Source: Apoderus coryli (taxonomy: Eukaryota; Arthropoda; Insecta; Coleoptera; Attelabidae). From it: a stretch of DNA of 64,000 nucleotides. The number at the start of each line of letters is the position of its first letter. Positions within the stretch are counted from its first letter, which is position 1. Location of the stretch: the NCBI GenBank assembly GCA_911728435.2, contig OU452203.1:21348293-21412292 (forward strand), read 5' to 3'. The notes under the pieces are model-generated. The model was not told the origin of the DNA. It saw nothing but the letters and a program-made list of their open reading frames with translations, and ran no database searches. Both the position numbers and the translations under genes were made by a program. Below, piece after piece: positions 33,278-46,400 of this stretch.

Positions 33278-35885
33278 GGATGCGGTGTTGTCAGCGTTAG
33301 TTTAGTTGTAGTGGATTTATTACAAATCGTTTTCATTTAGCTAGTATTTTTTAAATTAGTTAATTTTTTTATGCAGACTTGTGTAAACTAAAATAGGAAG
33401 GAGTACCAATAGTGTGTTATCTACCTATTATAGCTTCTCTAGGCTAGAGTGTAAAACAAACGTAATTCAATACCATCTTAATTGAACAAACATTTCATGT
33501 GATAAAAATTATTATGCTTAATGCAACAATGTTACAAAACTGATGACAAAATTTGATGCAGAAACTGATTCAATAAAAAAAATAAATCTGACAACACCGA
33601 TTGTGTGTACCGCTTGTTTTAGTAAGTAGTAGTGGCATTGTTGTAACATGGCTTGCTAGATTTTCGTATATTTTTTTTATATTTTATGTTTAGCATGTAT
33701 TCTCCTCAATATACGGGGGATATACTGAGAAATACATTGTCAAAACATACAAGATGGACCAAAATATTATTATGAATGGTTATAGTGTACCTAATTTTAT
33801 CAATAATTCAAAATCTGAGAGTTTATTTAGCAGGTGAGACAGAAGTAATTGATCTAACTAGAAAACATTTTCTTCAATTTTCACCCAATAATAAATATAT
33901 TTTTAGCCAACAATTATTATTGAAACTATTTCGTGAAAGCCCTCTTTTATTATTATAGCGGCCCCGGGGTTTCGGTACCTGCCTTGAATTCTAAGAAGCA
34001 TTCAACATAAAATAGAACCCGGACTAAAGTGAAAATCCTAATAAAAAGATCTGGACGGTGTATTATAATATGTTTTTCTTAAAAAGGATAATAATTCTTT
34101 TATTCTCAAATACGAGTAACACAAAAGATGTGGATATCACCTACCAGGGGTTTCAGAGAAAGATAAAGTAGAACTACCTATATAAATGACATATTTCTTC
34201 GCTATTTACGAAAATATCTTCACAGGTACCACCAAAATTAAACAAAAGAGGAATAATACAATTGTTGTACAAGGGGTGTTAAAAATATAACGTAAACAAA
34301 GTTTTTGCATTTAAATAATTGGTTTTGACATCAAAATTTAAGATATTTGCCCGGGGGCTAACTTTTCAAGAAATTGTATTATATACACTGTGTCTAAAAT
34401 AAGAATGGGATAGCATCGGAATCGTAGGAGTTACAATGTTGGTTACATTATAAAAAAGTTGTACAATTTCAACACTTTTTAAATGGTGTTTTCAAAATTA
34501 AACTAACTTTAGTCGTTTTCGAAAATTTTTGAAAAAACTGATTTTTTGCAATTTTAGTTTTTATTTATTTCTGACGTTATTTTTACAGATACAAAAAAAT
34601 GAAAAGCACTTTCACATTGTTACTTTTTAAGGAGAAAAATATAGCGTTTACAAATTTTCATTACGACGTTTCGTTTTTGAAAAACTATCATCAACTTTTT
34701 CTAAATACGGCCCTGGATTGGTTGTATACAGTGTATATGCCAGCATTATTGGTACATAGTGGCCAAAACTAAATGATTTTACCACACGATCGAATAGGAA
34801 ACTTAAAACCAAAAATAACATGTGTGTTCAAATATTATCGAGTGTTTGCCTGACTTTTGGTTGTCCCTGTATAGTACTATATAGGCAATCTAAGGCTAAT
34901 TACCAATAGATATTCGATGCAGTCTAAAATAAAATTTATTTATTGAATACCAAGTAATAAGTATTTTAAAAACTTGGAAGAAAAAAAATGATTTAAAAAA
35001 TAGTAACAATATTAAATCAACAGTAATTAATAAACAGTACGGCGACATCTGTGGCACATGTACAGAATTATGGGCCCTTCTAATAAAGAATTTTAAAAAT
35101 ATCGCGGTAGTAATTGTGACATTACACAAGAGATGTCGCAACACCAAAATTAATATTTTATGTCAAATGAAACTACAAGAACCTTAATAAAAGAAGACAC
35201 TTATTATTTCACATAATCATGACCTGTAACGATTTCTTTTTCCTTATTGTGTAATTTGTTATATGATTAAATTGGTACTCTAACTACTAACGATAATTTT
35301 TGAATATTTATTTGTATTTGGATAACTGATATTAGTACCTTTTAGCCAAATATCAGATGTTTTCACTTAACCTCACTTTATCGCGAAGTCCTTTTGTAAA
35401 AGACAATAACCTAATTGTTTCATTCATAAGTTAATATAAACGAATCTGAAGGATATAGTATTATTTCATTTTCAACTAATTTGATTTAAATATTTGTTAG
35501 AACACTTAAATAATGGTACTACCTGTTTTATTACTGAAACTTTGTGATGTTATTTATCCATCCTTAATCAAAACGATATCATGCTTTGGCATTAGAAATA
35601 GATCATTACGATTATTATTATTTTAATGACTCTACTCGAATTATCCAGTATTTTTAATTTGAATCCGCCCAACCTTAGTAGAAACTTGTCAGCTTTTTAC
35701 TTATCCACATAAGAGGAAGAAGAGACTTAACATAACCCTCTAACTTCTCTAGGCTGACCGCAGTTTTACCTTAACCTCACTCACATTACGCTGGACTATG
35801 TTGTTATAACAATATTTTTTTAAAGTCTTTGAATTATTAATTAAGTAATTAAAGTTATTTGAATTTTAGATTTTACATTAACAAA
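33278..35885. other. Intergenic DNA upstream of MAK16
   Basis: AT-rich. 34430-34700 holds a copy (minus) of the repeat also present at 43.5-44.1 kb. The final 200 bp before MAK16 has no obvious TATA box. A TTTTAG directly before the 5' UTR end at 35869 could be a splice acceptor of an untranslated first exon. Confidence 0.3.
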
Positions 35886-37395
35886 ATGCAGCATGATGAT
35901 GTGAGTATTAAAATTTATAGGAACATAAAATGTGAAACGTAACACTGGAATTTCTGAACTTTTTAGGTGGTTTGGAGCATTATCAATAAGAGTTTCTGCT
36001 CACATATGATTAAGTAAGTACCAATTTAGTTTATTTTAATGGTATATAATATTTACTTGGCCTGGTTTGTTAATAATCACATATTTAATCAACATAACCT
36101 ACAAAATACAATGCTCACTTTAATCACGGTTTTAGTTAGAATTAATACCAAAATCTTCAATTTTATTGTTAAAGTTTCAAAAAAATCTTGAGTATATATA
36201 TGTGGTTACTTTGAGTGAAATAATATGCTCTTTTTTCAGTACGAAAACCCAGAAAATGTGTCGAAATGAGTACAATTTGACGGGTTTATGTAATAGATCG
36301 TCATGCCCATTAGCAAATAGTCAATATGCAACTGTAAGAGAAGAAAATGGTATTATTTCCTTGTACATGAAAACAGCTGACAGGTTAGTGCTACACTTTA
36401 ATTTTTCTCTTTTATTTGCACATTTAACAACATTTTGGGGAGATGGTTTTTGTCTAGTGGTAAATCATAATGAAAAATGTTATTTTTAGATCAGCGTTTC
36501 CGAGAAAACTATGGGAGAAAGTGAAACTGTCCCGAAACTTTGAAAAAGCCATCCACCAAATTAATGAAAACCTGTTGTACTGGCCCGGATTCATAAAATC
36601 TAAATGCAAGCAACGTTTCGTAAAAATTACTCAGTATCTCATCAGGATGCGTAAACTGAAACTGCGTAGACAGTAAGTGTTGTAAATTAGATGTTAGCAA
36701 GGGTGTATTTGTTTTGTTTATTTGCAGGAAATTGCTTGTGCCTTTGCAGAGGAACATCGAGAGGAGAGAGAAACGTCGTGAGGAGAAGGCATTGATTGCG
36801 GCTAGAATTGAGAAGGGCGTTGAGACGTCGCTTTTGAATCGGTTGAAAGAAGGCGTTGTAAGTATAGTATAAGTTTTCCACAAAGCTCCTATAAGCTTCA
36901 CATAATTTTTTTGTTACAGTACCAAGATTTATACAGCATCCCCCAAAGTACTTTTGACCGCGCCCAGGACGAGGAGGAAATCGAAGATGCTGAGGAGGAA
37001 CACGAAATGGAAACCGAAACGGTCGCAGACGCAAACGGGGCGGAATTCGTCGTCGCAGACTCTGATGACAGCGATCACGTAAGTGGCAATATAACTACTG
37101 ATTAGAGACTGCAGATCAGTAAAACATTTTTTTATATGTGTTTGCAGGAAAGTGAGAGTGGAAATCGGGAGGAATTGAGTAGTTTTGAGGAATCTGAGAC
37201 GTCGGATATAGAGGTAAGCGATAAAAGCTACAAGACAGGGTGTAAAAGGGTAACATGTGATATTTTTTGTAGGAATTGATGCCGTCCACGTCATTAAGGC
37301 AACAGTTTCGCACGTCGCGTACATCATCTGGTAGAGTGCACATTGAATATGAGTCTGGGGGCAGCAATATCGCCCAGAAGGTTGCTAGAGATTAG
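35886..37395 (+). CDS. MAK16: MAK16 ribosome-biogenesis protein, complete (8 exons)
   Basis: Eight exons (35886-35900, 35967-36013, 36240-36383, 36490-36672, 36728-36857, 36920-37078, 37148-37213, 37273-37395) with GT-AG introns sum to 867 nt: 288 residues plus a TAG stop at 37393. The protein starts [19 protein letters not shown]. It carries the MAK16 signature [20 protein letters not shown], then [35 protein letters not shown] and [15 protein letters not shown]. The C-terminal third is acidic ([12 protein letters not shown]). By family knowledge MAK16 is a nucleolar factor needed for 60S subunit assembly; the Cys cluster and basic middle suit RNA/protein binding. Introns are 56-226 bp and free of visible repeats, in sharp contrast to the flanks. 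The start is the only Met giving the conserved N-terminus. Confidence 0.97.
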
Positions 37396-37414
37396 GTTAA
37401 TTTGTATATTTTTA

Positions 37415-37420
37415 AATAAA
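37415..37420 (+). terminator. MAK16 poly(A) signal
   Basis: AATAAA lies 20 bp after the MAK16 stop codon in an AT-rich stretch, followed by a T/G-rich segment (TGTT, TTATTTCTGTG) that could serve as downstream element. It implies a very short 3' UTR. Confidence 0.7.
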
Positions 37421-37640
37421 TAATGTTGGAAAAAATTGTTATTTCTGTGTTTATTTGATGAGATGATTTGTTTTTTGGATTCTTTCATTTTTTTCATAGT
37501 CCTCTCTCTGAGAAATAATTTGTGCTAGTGAGAATGCGTGGCACCTTCTTATAATGTTGGTGTCCTGAAGTCGCCGTATCTTATGCCGCTGATGATGGAC
37601 ATCGTATGTCCGAAACATCAGTCTAATTCGATAATATAAC
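37421..37640. other. Short region between MAK16 and LINE
   Basis: Contains the clearest TGATGA-hairpin-GAAAC motif of the window (37589-37618, plus strand), with a perfect GGACAT/ATGTCC stem. It lies directly upstream of the LINE fragment and may be part of that or another element. Confidence 0.4.
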
Positions 37641-39727
37641 TGAATTGATTATTATTACGTCTGAGATTGTTCGCAATATAAAAAGAAAAGAAGGGCAGCT
37701 TAGAAAGTTTAGGAGAACAGGTAATGCGGACTGTTTGCAACATTTCAAGAGACCACGTAGACAGTTGAAGCTGGCTATCAGAGTAGCATATTCTAATTAC
37801 ATAGATGGGGTGCAAAATAATTTATTACAGGATCCAAAACACTTCTGGTCATATTTTCACGCCAAAAATAATAGTACTAGAATACCACTATGTTTTGATG
37901 GTGTTGAACATGTTGTGCCTCAGGCTATTGTTGACAGATTTGCTGAGTTCTTTGAAAGTGTATTCCATATCCGTTTTAAACGGTGATAGAGTTCCCTTTT
38001 CTGCTGTCAATGTTTCTGACATTACTGATTTGGATATTTTTCTCTCGTGTAAAAAACAATTTAACGGCGGGTCCTGACGGTTTACCGTCGTTTTTCATAA
38101 AATACTGTGTGGGAGTGTTGGCGGCCCCGTTGCGCTGTTTAATTTAGCAATTAAGAATGGAGCTTTCCCAGTTCGATGGAAGGAGGCACGTGTGGTCCCA
38201 ATTCACAAGTCTGGCGAGAGATCAATCATCAGCAACTACCGCCCGATCTGCATCCTGTCGAATCTGTCCAAGATCTTTGAAGCCATCCTGAGTGATAGAA
38301 TCTCTACTGCGTTACGTGGTCAAATCACCATAAATCAACACGGTTTTATGCCGAATAGGTCCACTCTCGCTAATCTTTCTTGTTTCACAGAGAGGGCTAC
38401 GCGTATTGTCGATGGGGGGGGACAGCTGGATGTTATTTATACCGACTTTGCCAAGGCTTTCGACAGGTTGGATCATGGGGTGCGAATTCGGAAGCTGGAC
38501 AGCTATGGGTTTGTCAATAACCTGAAATCGTTGTTTATTTCATATCTTCGCAACAGACTACAGTATGTAGTTTATAATGGCTACAATTCCATAAAATATA
38601 AAGCATCCTCTGGTGTGCCTCAGGGATCAAACTTGGGTCCCCTGCTTTTCTTGATCTTCATTAACGATCTTAACGAGTGTCTGCAAGTTAACAGGTTGTT
38701 TTTCGCTGACGATGTCGAGCTGTTCGCCACAATCGTGTCGTACGAGGACTGCATAGGTCTCCAGAGTGAGCTTGAGGCGATGGAGAGTTGGTGTAACAAT
38801 AACAAGCTATATCTAAATGCTAAGAAGTGTAAATGCATGTCTTATTCGAGAAGGAAAACTACTTTTAATTTTCAGTATCGACTTGGACAGACTGTTCTCG
38901 AGAGATGTGCAACTTCTACCGATTTGGGTGTTACGTTTGACTCGAGATTGTCTTTCGTTCCTCATATTAACTTAAAGGCGAATGAAGCGATTAGGGCTTA
39001 TGGTTTCATTTTTAGAAATTGTATTTCTCTTACGTTCGTTCGAAACTAGAGTATTGTTCAATCATCTGGTATCCTATTTATGAGGTCCATAAGTACGCTA
39101 TTGAAAAAATTCAAAGGAAATTCCTTAAATATCTCGTATATAAATCTGATGGCGTTTATCCAGGAAGAGGGGTGGATAGTTCGATGCTCTGGAATAGATT
39201 TAACGTCAGTAGCTTGGAGTTCCGTAGAATTCTTGCTTCTTAGAAATTTTTGTACGGTCTTTTAAATGGTAAAATCGATTGCTCTGAGTTGCTGGCTGAG
39301 ATTGATATAAATGTTCCACGCCTGGGGAGTCGCAACGGATTAATGTTTTACTGCAAACGTCCTGTTACGAATCTATACACGCCAGTTTTTGTGATGTGCA
39401 ATAATTTTAATATGATCTGTAACGATTGCGACATATTTGATTGTTCGTTGCACGACTTAATGGTAGTTTTTTTAGGGTGTGATGTAATGTTAATATAATA
39501 GTAATATAATGTAATGAAAGTAAATGTCTACATCTGAATTTAATTTGTTATTTTGTTCAATATTATTCCGTTTAGTTTCTTGATTGTGATTGATTTTGGT
39601 TTGTTTGATTTGCTGTAATTTGATTTATTATCTTTATTATTGTTTATTATTTAAAATGTTGTATTATATTATGTTGCTCTGTAAAGGGATTTATTCTGTT
39701 GGGCAATAAACGCTTATTTATTTATTA
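37641..39727 (+). mobile_element. Jockey/CR1-superfamily LINE, decayed
   Basis: Pre-RT frame 37645-37986, then RT frame 38192-39049 with VVPIHKSGERSIISNYRPIC, HGFMPNRSTLANLSCF, YTDFAKAFDRLDHG, SSGVPQGSNLGPLLFLIFIN and the catalytic FFADDVELF. Frameshifts occur near 37980 and 38075; more remnants follow to 39500 (KLEYCSIIWYPIYEVHK). The 3' end is AATAAACGCTTATTTATTT, a LINE-type tail. The 5' end is truncated with no endonuclease. It lies 245 bp downstream of MAK16. Confidence 0.87.
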
Positions 39728-40794
39728 TTTTGGTAATTATAATAAAACTCAGCATATATATTTTGTACATAATTTATTAATTAAGGGTTTCTAAGATAAT
39801 AATTTATTTTAGCTGAGAAAATCAATAAACATTAATTTCCTTTTGTTTTTAAAAATGTCACAGTCTATTATTTTATATTTTTGTTTGTCATAATTAACAA
39901 AGATTATTTTTAATACAATATAAAGTATAGGTGATATGTTTTTTATTAAATAAATTCTATAACATACGGGTCCAACGAAAACGAAACTTAACAACAAACA
40001 AAATTTAAAGCAATTCATTCATTAATAAATACAATTAAGATTCATAAAAATTAATTAATATTTGACTACAAAAAAAAAAAAAAAAAAACCAAATTACAAT
40101 AACATTCATCATTAGTATCATTCGTAATTTTTGATATATTTTTTTTATTTTAATTTACTATTACAGTCTTTTATATTTAAGTAATTTTTTGTTAACAGAT
40201 CAGTTATTTATTCTAAATATTTTTGTTTCTACAATTATTAATAATATTTGTTTTTTTTTACAAATTGGTTTAATATAAAATGATAAATAATAAAAGTACC
40301 GTAAATAATTATTTAAATTTGAATCAAATTTACGGCATAAGAATAAATTCCTTTTTATTTTGAGCTGGTCAGAATACCATAGCCATACCCAAAACACTAA
40401 TATGGATCTGCGTTCTTACATTAATTGCGGTTTACATACAGGCTGTCTCATTTTGAAAATTTCCTCACTTAAGTAGGTCAATCTTATCTATACTTCTAAA
40501 ATATTTGCGTTACTTCCGGTTCTACCTTATTTTAAATGGAACATCTTGTATATAATTATATTTTTGGATTCCTTAGCTGTTTTCGAGTATTTTGTCTTAA
40601 CACTTTCTATACCTATCTTCAACTGTTTTTGAATAAATAATTTATTTTGATTTTTTTTGGACCAAAACAGGTCTCTGGAAAATATTCACCATTTGGTCAC
40701 CTGAACAGACAGACCCTGGAAATTTTGACGGTAGATGAATACTATGTTAGTAAAAACAAATATCTTGACCGATTCACCCATAAGATTACAGGGT
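39728..40794. other. AT-rich intergenic DNA
   Basis: Very AT-rich, with a poly(A) run at 40070-40088. No gene or clear repeat structure. Confidence 0.35.
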
Positions 40795-42235
40795 GGTCGC
40801 AAACTATTTATTTATTTATTTATTGTCATTACCAAAAAAGGTTTACACAAGTCATATTAAATATTAAAATATTACATAACACAACATAAAAACATAGAAA
40901 TGTATATAACTTAATCAAAACAGAAAGTCAGTGCTGAGGAATTCATCAATGGAGTAAAAAGCCTGGTCAATTAATTTGTTTTTTAATCTATTTTTGAACA
41001 TTGCAAGGCTGAGTGTTTTCAAACTATCTGGCAAATGATTATAGCATGTGGGACCATAATAATTCACAGAATTTCTGCTTCTACCCAACCTCATATATTC
41101 AGGAAGAATGTCATTTTTGTTTCTGGTATTGTGGTTGTGAACTTCATCATGCCTTATGTAGGTACAGATTGTAATTATTTTTCACATACATAATTGAATT
41201 GTAGATATAGAGACACGGGAGGGTAATTATTTTACATTCTTTAAATTTAGGTATGACATCCTCTCTAAACTTTAAATCTGTCATTATTCGAACCACTCGT
41301 CTTTGGATTGCGAATACCCGACTAGCATGACAAGAGTCTCCCCAAATTGACAAAGCATATGAAGCCACACTGTGAAAAAGGCCATAATATGCTGATTTCA
41401 AAACATTAAAAGAGACTTCACCCTTCAAGCTTCGCAACATGAACACAACCTTAGACAACTTGGCAATGGTAACCTCGACATGACCCCCGCCCAGGTTAGC
41501 TTTTGGTCCAAAGTGACACCCAAAAACTTTACCAGACCATCAGAAACAGCAACATCCGTCTTACGTAATGTAAATATTTTAGTAGCTGTTTTATTGGCAT
41601 TCATACAGAGTTTGTTAGCTGCAAACCAGTCCGCAGCCCTCGACTGTGAATTAATCATACTTGAGGCCAGAACATCACTCGACAGTTCAACATCGACAAT
41701 AGTTGAATCGTCTGCAAACAATGTCAGGTCAGAGCATGGCAGATGTAGCGGTAAATCATTAATGAAAATCAAAAACAATAGAGGTCCGAGCACCGAGCCC
41801 TGTGGGACTCCACAAGAGCTCAACAAGGGCTAAGAAGACTTTGACTCAAACATCGTTATGACATTCCTACCAGTGAGATAGGAACTCAGCAAACGAATCG
41901 AATTCGCACTCATACCGTATCGCTCCAGTTTACCCAACAAGATATCGTGTGAGACGCAATCAAACGCCTTTGTTAAATCAAGAAAAGAAGCCCCCACAAG
42001 CCTTCTACTCTCAAAAGCGGTTATAACGCTATTTATAAAGTTTTCTATAGCTGAAACGGTGTTAAGTTTCGGTCTAAATCCAAATTGTTTCGGAGAAAAT
42101 AAATTATTTCTTTCAAAATAGTTGGCTAATTGTTTAAAGAGTATTACTGTATTTGTATCTACTAGTAAAAATAGGAATAAGTCAATTTTCTCAAATGGAA
42201 CACCCTGTATATCATAAAATATTCCGAAAGACATT
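40795..42235 (-). mobile_element. LINE (L2/Kiri/CR1-like), decayed
   Basis: Minus-strand RT pieces. FSPKQFGFRPKLNTVSAIEN, FLDLTKAFDCVSHDILLGKL end at a TAG near 41830. [20 protein letters not shown] and the catalytic LTLFADDSTIVD follow to 41425. VLKSAYYGLFHSVASYALSI and the tail motif NHNTRNKNDILPEYMR come next. The 3' end is a run of AAAT units (TTTATTTATTTATTTATT on the plus strand at 40805). A frameshift near 41440 and the stop codon inactivate it. Confidence 0.85.
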
Positions 42236-43205
42236 CCAATTCCCTTTCAAATGATATGCCATGTTCCTATCTCTAAATGGGAATGTTTCCGAAATAAAAG
42301 CAAGTTTCTAGAAAAATTGGATTATTGCTTTATATTTTAATTAGGTACTTAGCCATCCACCGTGAGACACCCTGTATATGCACGTTCAAAACGCGTTCAA
42401 TACCTCTATTAATTGAACAAAATCCGATATCATTAACTTATTTCTACTTTAGACAAAAATAATATTTGTTTTATATTGCTTTTTACCTAATTAATTTATG
42501 TTTTATTGTTTTATGTATTTAATTTGTGTTTTTTTTTTCTGTATATTCATTCTAATTACATGTTTTTGGTCAATTTTTCATACTAGAAAAATAAAAAACT
42601 TGTTACAAGTCCGTATAAAGTTGGTAGGGCTAGTCCTAAAACAAAGAAATATATTAGTTAATAATAATAATTAATGAAAGAAAAATAAAATCATTAAATA
42701 ATAATAAATACAAAGTAATATTAATTCATTAACAAAATTAAACAACAAAGAAACATTGCGAATTTGTTTTTTGATATATTATGTATTTTTCAATTTTAAA
42801 ATTTGGATTTAGTTTTTAGTATATTCTTCAAAAATTGGTTAATACTATTTTTTTGTATTTAAGGACCTTCTAGGTGTATCCTTTAAGGCAAAAAACAAAT
42901 TAAACAAGTGATCCAGTGTTTTCTACAGGTCCATAGGTAAAAGCAACACAATATACACTCGCACTAGGACTTTTCTTATAATTTGAGTTTATGGAGTTTT
43001 TTTATATAAAAATTTATTAAACTTGGTAAAGAATAAACAATTGTTTTTGAAGCCGAATAACTTCCAAGGCTTTTAATTTTATTTGAGCCCTGAGGAAGTC
43101 AAAATATTGATCCTGTAAACCCTTTTTTGAGTTTTAAAGAATATGTATTTATTTACGTATCCATATCATGATTAATTCTCAGGACATTTCCACAGAAATA
43201 CTTAC
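42236..43205. other. Region downstream of CUB gene exon 5
   Basis: AT-rich. The next CUB-gene exon should lie here or further left, but I find no open segment with CUB, EGF, LDLa or transmembrane character that I can support. Confidence 0.35.
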
Positions 43206-43453
43206 TTGTCACACCCCTAGAAGTCTCACCGCTGCGTCCTGTGAAATAGGATTCAACTTCATCAAAAAACCGATAGGTGGCATTGAAACCGGTACCGTCG
43301 AGTCGATCGTTCGACCGGAATGTCACTCTAAAGAACTTCCGGTCGGATTCTATATCGAATTCCTTCAGTTGACCACAGTGGCGTGAGTATTTCCGGTCCC
43401 GAGCCATGAAGTTTGAGAATTCGACGTAATCACTAGCTGAAATCGCTTCACAA
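43206..43453 (-). CDS. CUB gene exon 5 (second half of CUB2)
   Basis: Encodes CEAISASDYVEFSNFMARDR, then YSRHCGQLKEF, FFRVTFRSNDRLDGTGFNAT and a polar tail (TGRSGETSRGVT). The acceptor TTTTCTAG and donor GTAAGT are good. After the CUB2 end the chain turns Ser/Gly/Thr-rich, like a linker to the next domain. Confidence 0.92.
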
Positions 43454-46400
43454 CTAGAAAAAGTAAACACAAAATTTGAGGGTTGAGGTTATTAAAAATT
43501 TTTCTATGTGATATTTTAATTTTATACAATCCCGGTTAAATTAGAGACAATTTAAACATCTTTTAAATGGTGTTTTCGAAAGTAAAGTAACTTTAGCCGT
43601 TTTCGAGAATTTTTGAAAAAACCATTTTTTGCGATTTTAATTTTTATTTATTTCTGACATTATTTTTACAGATATAAAAAAATTAAAAGCACTTTCTTAT
43701 TGTTACTTTTTGAGGAGAATAAGATAGCGTTTACAAATTTTCACTACAACGTTTCGTTTTCGAAAAACAATCATCAACTTCGTTTTTTTAAATACAACCC
43801 TGGATTTTTTATTGTTAAATTTAGAGCCATTTTCAATTCGAAAATAGGTGGTATATCACACGTAATGGTTTAAAAAAGTTTTCTTTGTTTTTAGCTGTTA
43901 TTTATAAATTATTCAAGAAACATCAAAGTTGATGATGGTTTTTCAAAAACGAAACGTTGTAGTGAAAATTTGTAAACGCTATCTTATTCTCCTCAAAAAG
44001 TAACAATGAGAAAGTGCTTTTAATTTTTTTATTACTGTGAAAATAATCTCAGAAATAAATAAAAACTAAAATCGCATAAAATCGGTTTTTCAAAAATTTT
44101 CGAAAACGGCTAAAGGTGTTTAAATTGTACAACTTTTCTCTGATTTAACCGGCATCTTGGACACAGTGTATAAAATAAAAAAATGCAGAGCCTCGCAGGA
44201 AAATGAAAACATATGGAGGCATTACACAAGATTCGTAGCAGATTTAGTTGTCACATGTGGAGTTTCCTGCCACATATAAAAATGTCCGTACGAGATAAAA
44301 TATATAAAAAGGAAAGCCATACTGGAAAAGTGTTTTGCTTCACATCTATATCCAGAGAGTAATATATTGTTTTCGGAGTTCTTTTGTTTTAGATATTTAT
44401 ATTTTAATCTAGGCGGTTTCATTCATAGATATAGGACGTCTTTTTTCAAAATATAATACATATATAAGTGTTTTCCAAAAATTGATATTTGTATAGCTTT
44501 AAAATTAACCAAATTTCCAATCATCGGAAACTCTATTCTGGGAAATTGAGAAATTCCTAAGGAGTCAAAGAAATTAATAAAAGTTTGTTTATGTTAAAGT
44601 TCAATCACAGGATTTACGTTTAATTATGTACCAGACAAAGTAAGGAGTATATTAGTATATCTTAGAATTTACAGATTATTTTTTGTCAGAAAATCATTGA
44701 TTATACAAGAATGCAAACCATATAAGCTAACACAACTCCCAAATCAGTAGTAGAGAAACACCTACCAAGAAAAGTCCCTCTTAGGAATCCACAGAAGCAA
44801 ACAATTTAAGATCGTCAGCAAGAAAACAATCTCTTGACATGTAGATAATCATTCAAATCGTCTATAAAAATTAAAAACAAGAGTGAGCCCAAATTTGACC
44901 CTTGAGGAACACCTATAAGCGAACAAGTCAAAGCTGAAGCACCAAATTTAAAAAAAAATTACAATATAAAATATTTTTCAATTAAGTCAGAAAAGAATTG
45001 TTTATAAAAATTGAAACTACTTACGGTAATACACCCTCCACATCAAAATAGCTGAAATGCAGTCTCACTTTCTCCCCGGGATTCCCATGGAAGAAATAGT
45101 GGCATTCAGTGTCGCGCGGGTAAAATCCTGGGTAGTTGGGACTGTGGAAGTATCCACTTTTCAATTGGCTGCTGTTTAACACAAAGGCACAGGGGTAGTC
45201 GGGTAATTGGGTACCGGAATTTATGCCAAAATCTATTTGAAACAAAGCAATTCAGTAAATTAGGAAGTATGCGCGATCAAAATATTAATAAGCATTTTAT
45301 GAATGAATCAAAACACTAAGTAAGTACAGCACGCATGTTTGACAATATTTTAAAATAACTGTATAGACGGCAGAAGGTGTACACAAAGTTTTAACCCTCT
45401 AAAACCCTCAGAAACAGTCTGGATTCTGCGCAGAACGTTGTAGACACGCGGTGGTCTGCCCAGAATCCTCACTGTTTCGGACACTTGTGATAACAAACCA
45501 CAAACTTCCCAGTAAACACATACGTTTTTTAAACGTAAAATCAACGTGTCATTGGTTGATTAAACGTGTACGTTTAAAAAATAACCGTTTTATTACACAA
45601 AAATAACACCGTTTTAATTCAACGGTTTTAATACGAATATTTTTGGCCAAAATCTAACTTAAGAAAACTTTTAGGTTAATATGACGTTATTTTAAATGTT
45701 AAATTTACTTTCTAACATAATGTCTAACCATATTCAGCAATTCACACGTATTTTTAACGTTTTAATAGTATATTAATAGGTCTAATAAAATTAACGTTTT
45801 TTATACGTTAAAACCACCGCATAATAAATTAATCTTAAGTAATAGAAATAAAAAACGTCTTATTGACGTATTTTCCTAACGAAAATATAACAGTCATTAT
45901 CTTTATGTTAAAATAACGTACTAAGCGGATCGCATGTTTGACGTTTATCAATACGGGTTTTTAACGTTTTAAGTTTTAGGTTTTTAGGTATATTTAAACT
46001 TTCATGTATACAACTGCATCTAAAAATTAAAGTTGACGTTTGCGAGCATTTACCTAAAAAATAATTACCAACCTGATTTTTTTAAACGATTTATTCAATG
46101 TTCTTTAGAAACGTTGTTTAAAAATAAATATCTAACAATAAAATTCGTGTATGTATCGTTTATTTTCTATGTGTATTCGACGTATTCTGGAAACGTTTTA
46201 AAAATATTATTATCAACGTAGTTTTGACGTGTTTTGAACACCACACAAAGTTGTTATTTATCACCAATATAAAACGTACTTGCAACTTACTTTCAGTAAA
46301 GCTGTATTTTGCCTTGAAGCCTCTGCTGTACCTTGACGCGTGTAGGCTTTGGAATTCGAGTTTCAGCCTTGGCCCATTCGACATAACCGGTTTCGGTATC

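Noticed and set aside
34896..35147. Hydrophobic minus-strand frame as the missing transmembrane exon of the CUB gene
   Set aside because: Hydrophobicity reflects A/T-rich DNA; no phase-compatible acceptor and it lies beyond MAK16.
45350..45544. 64-residue minus-strand frame
   Set aside because: It runs through the hairpin at 45411-45478 and has no CUB or other domain character.
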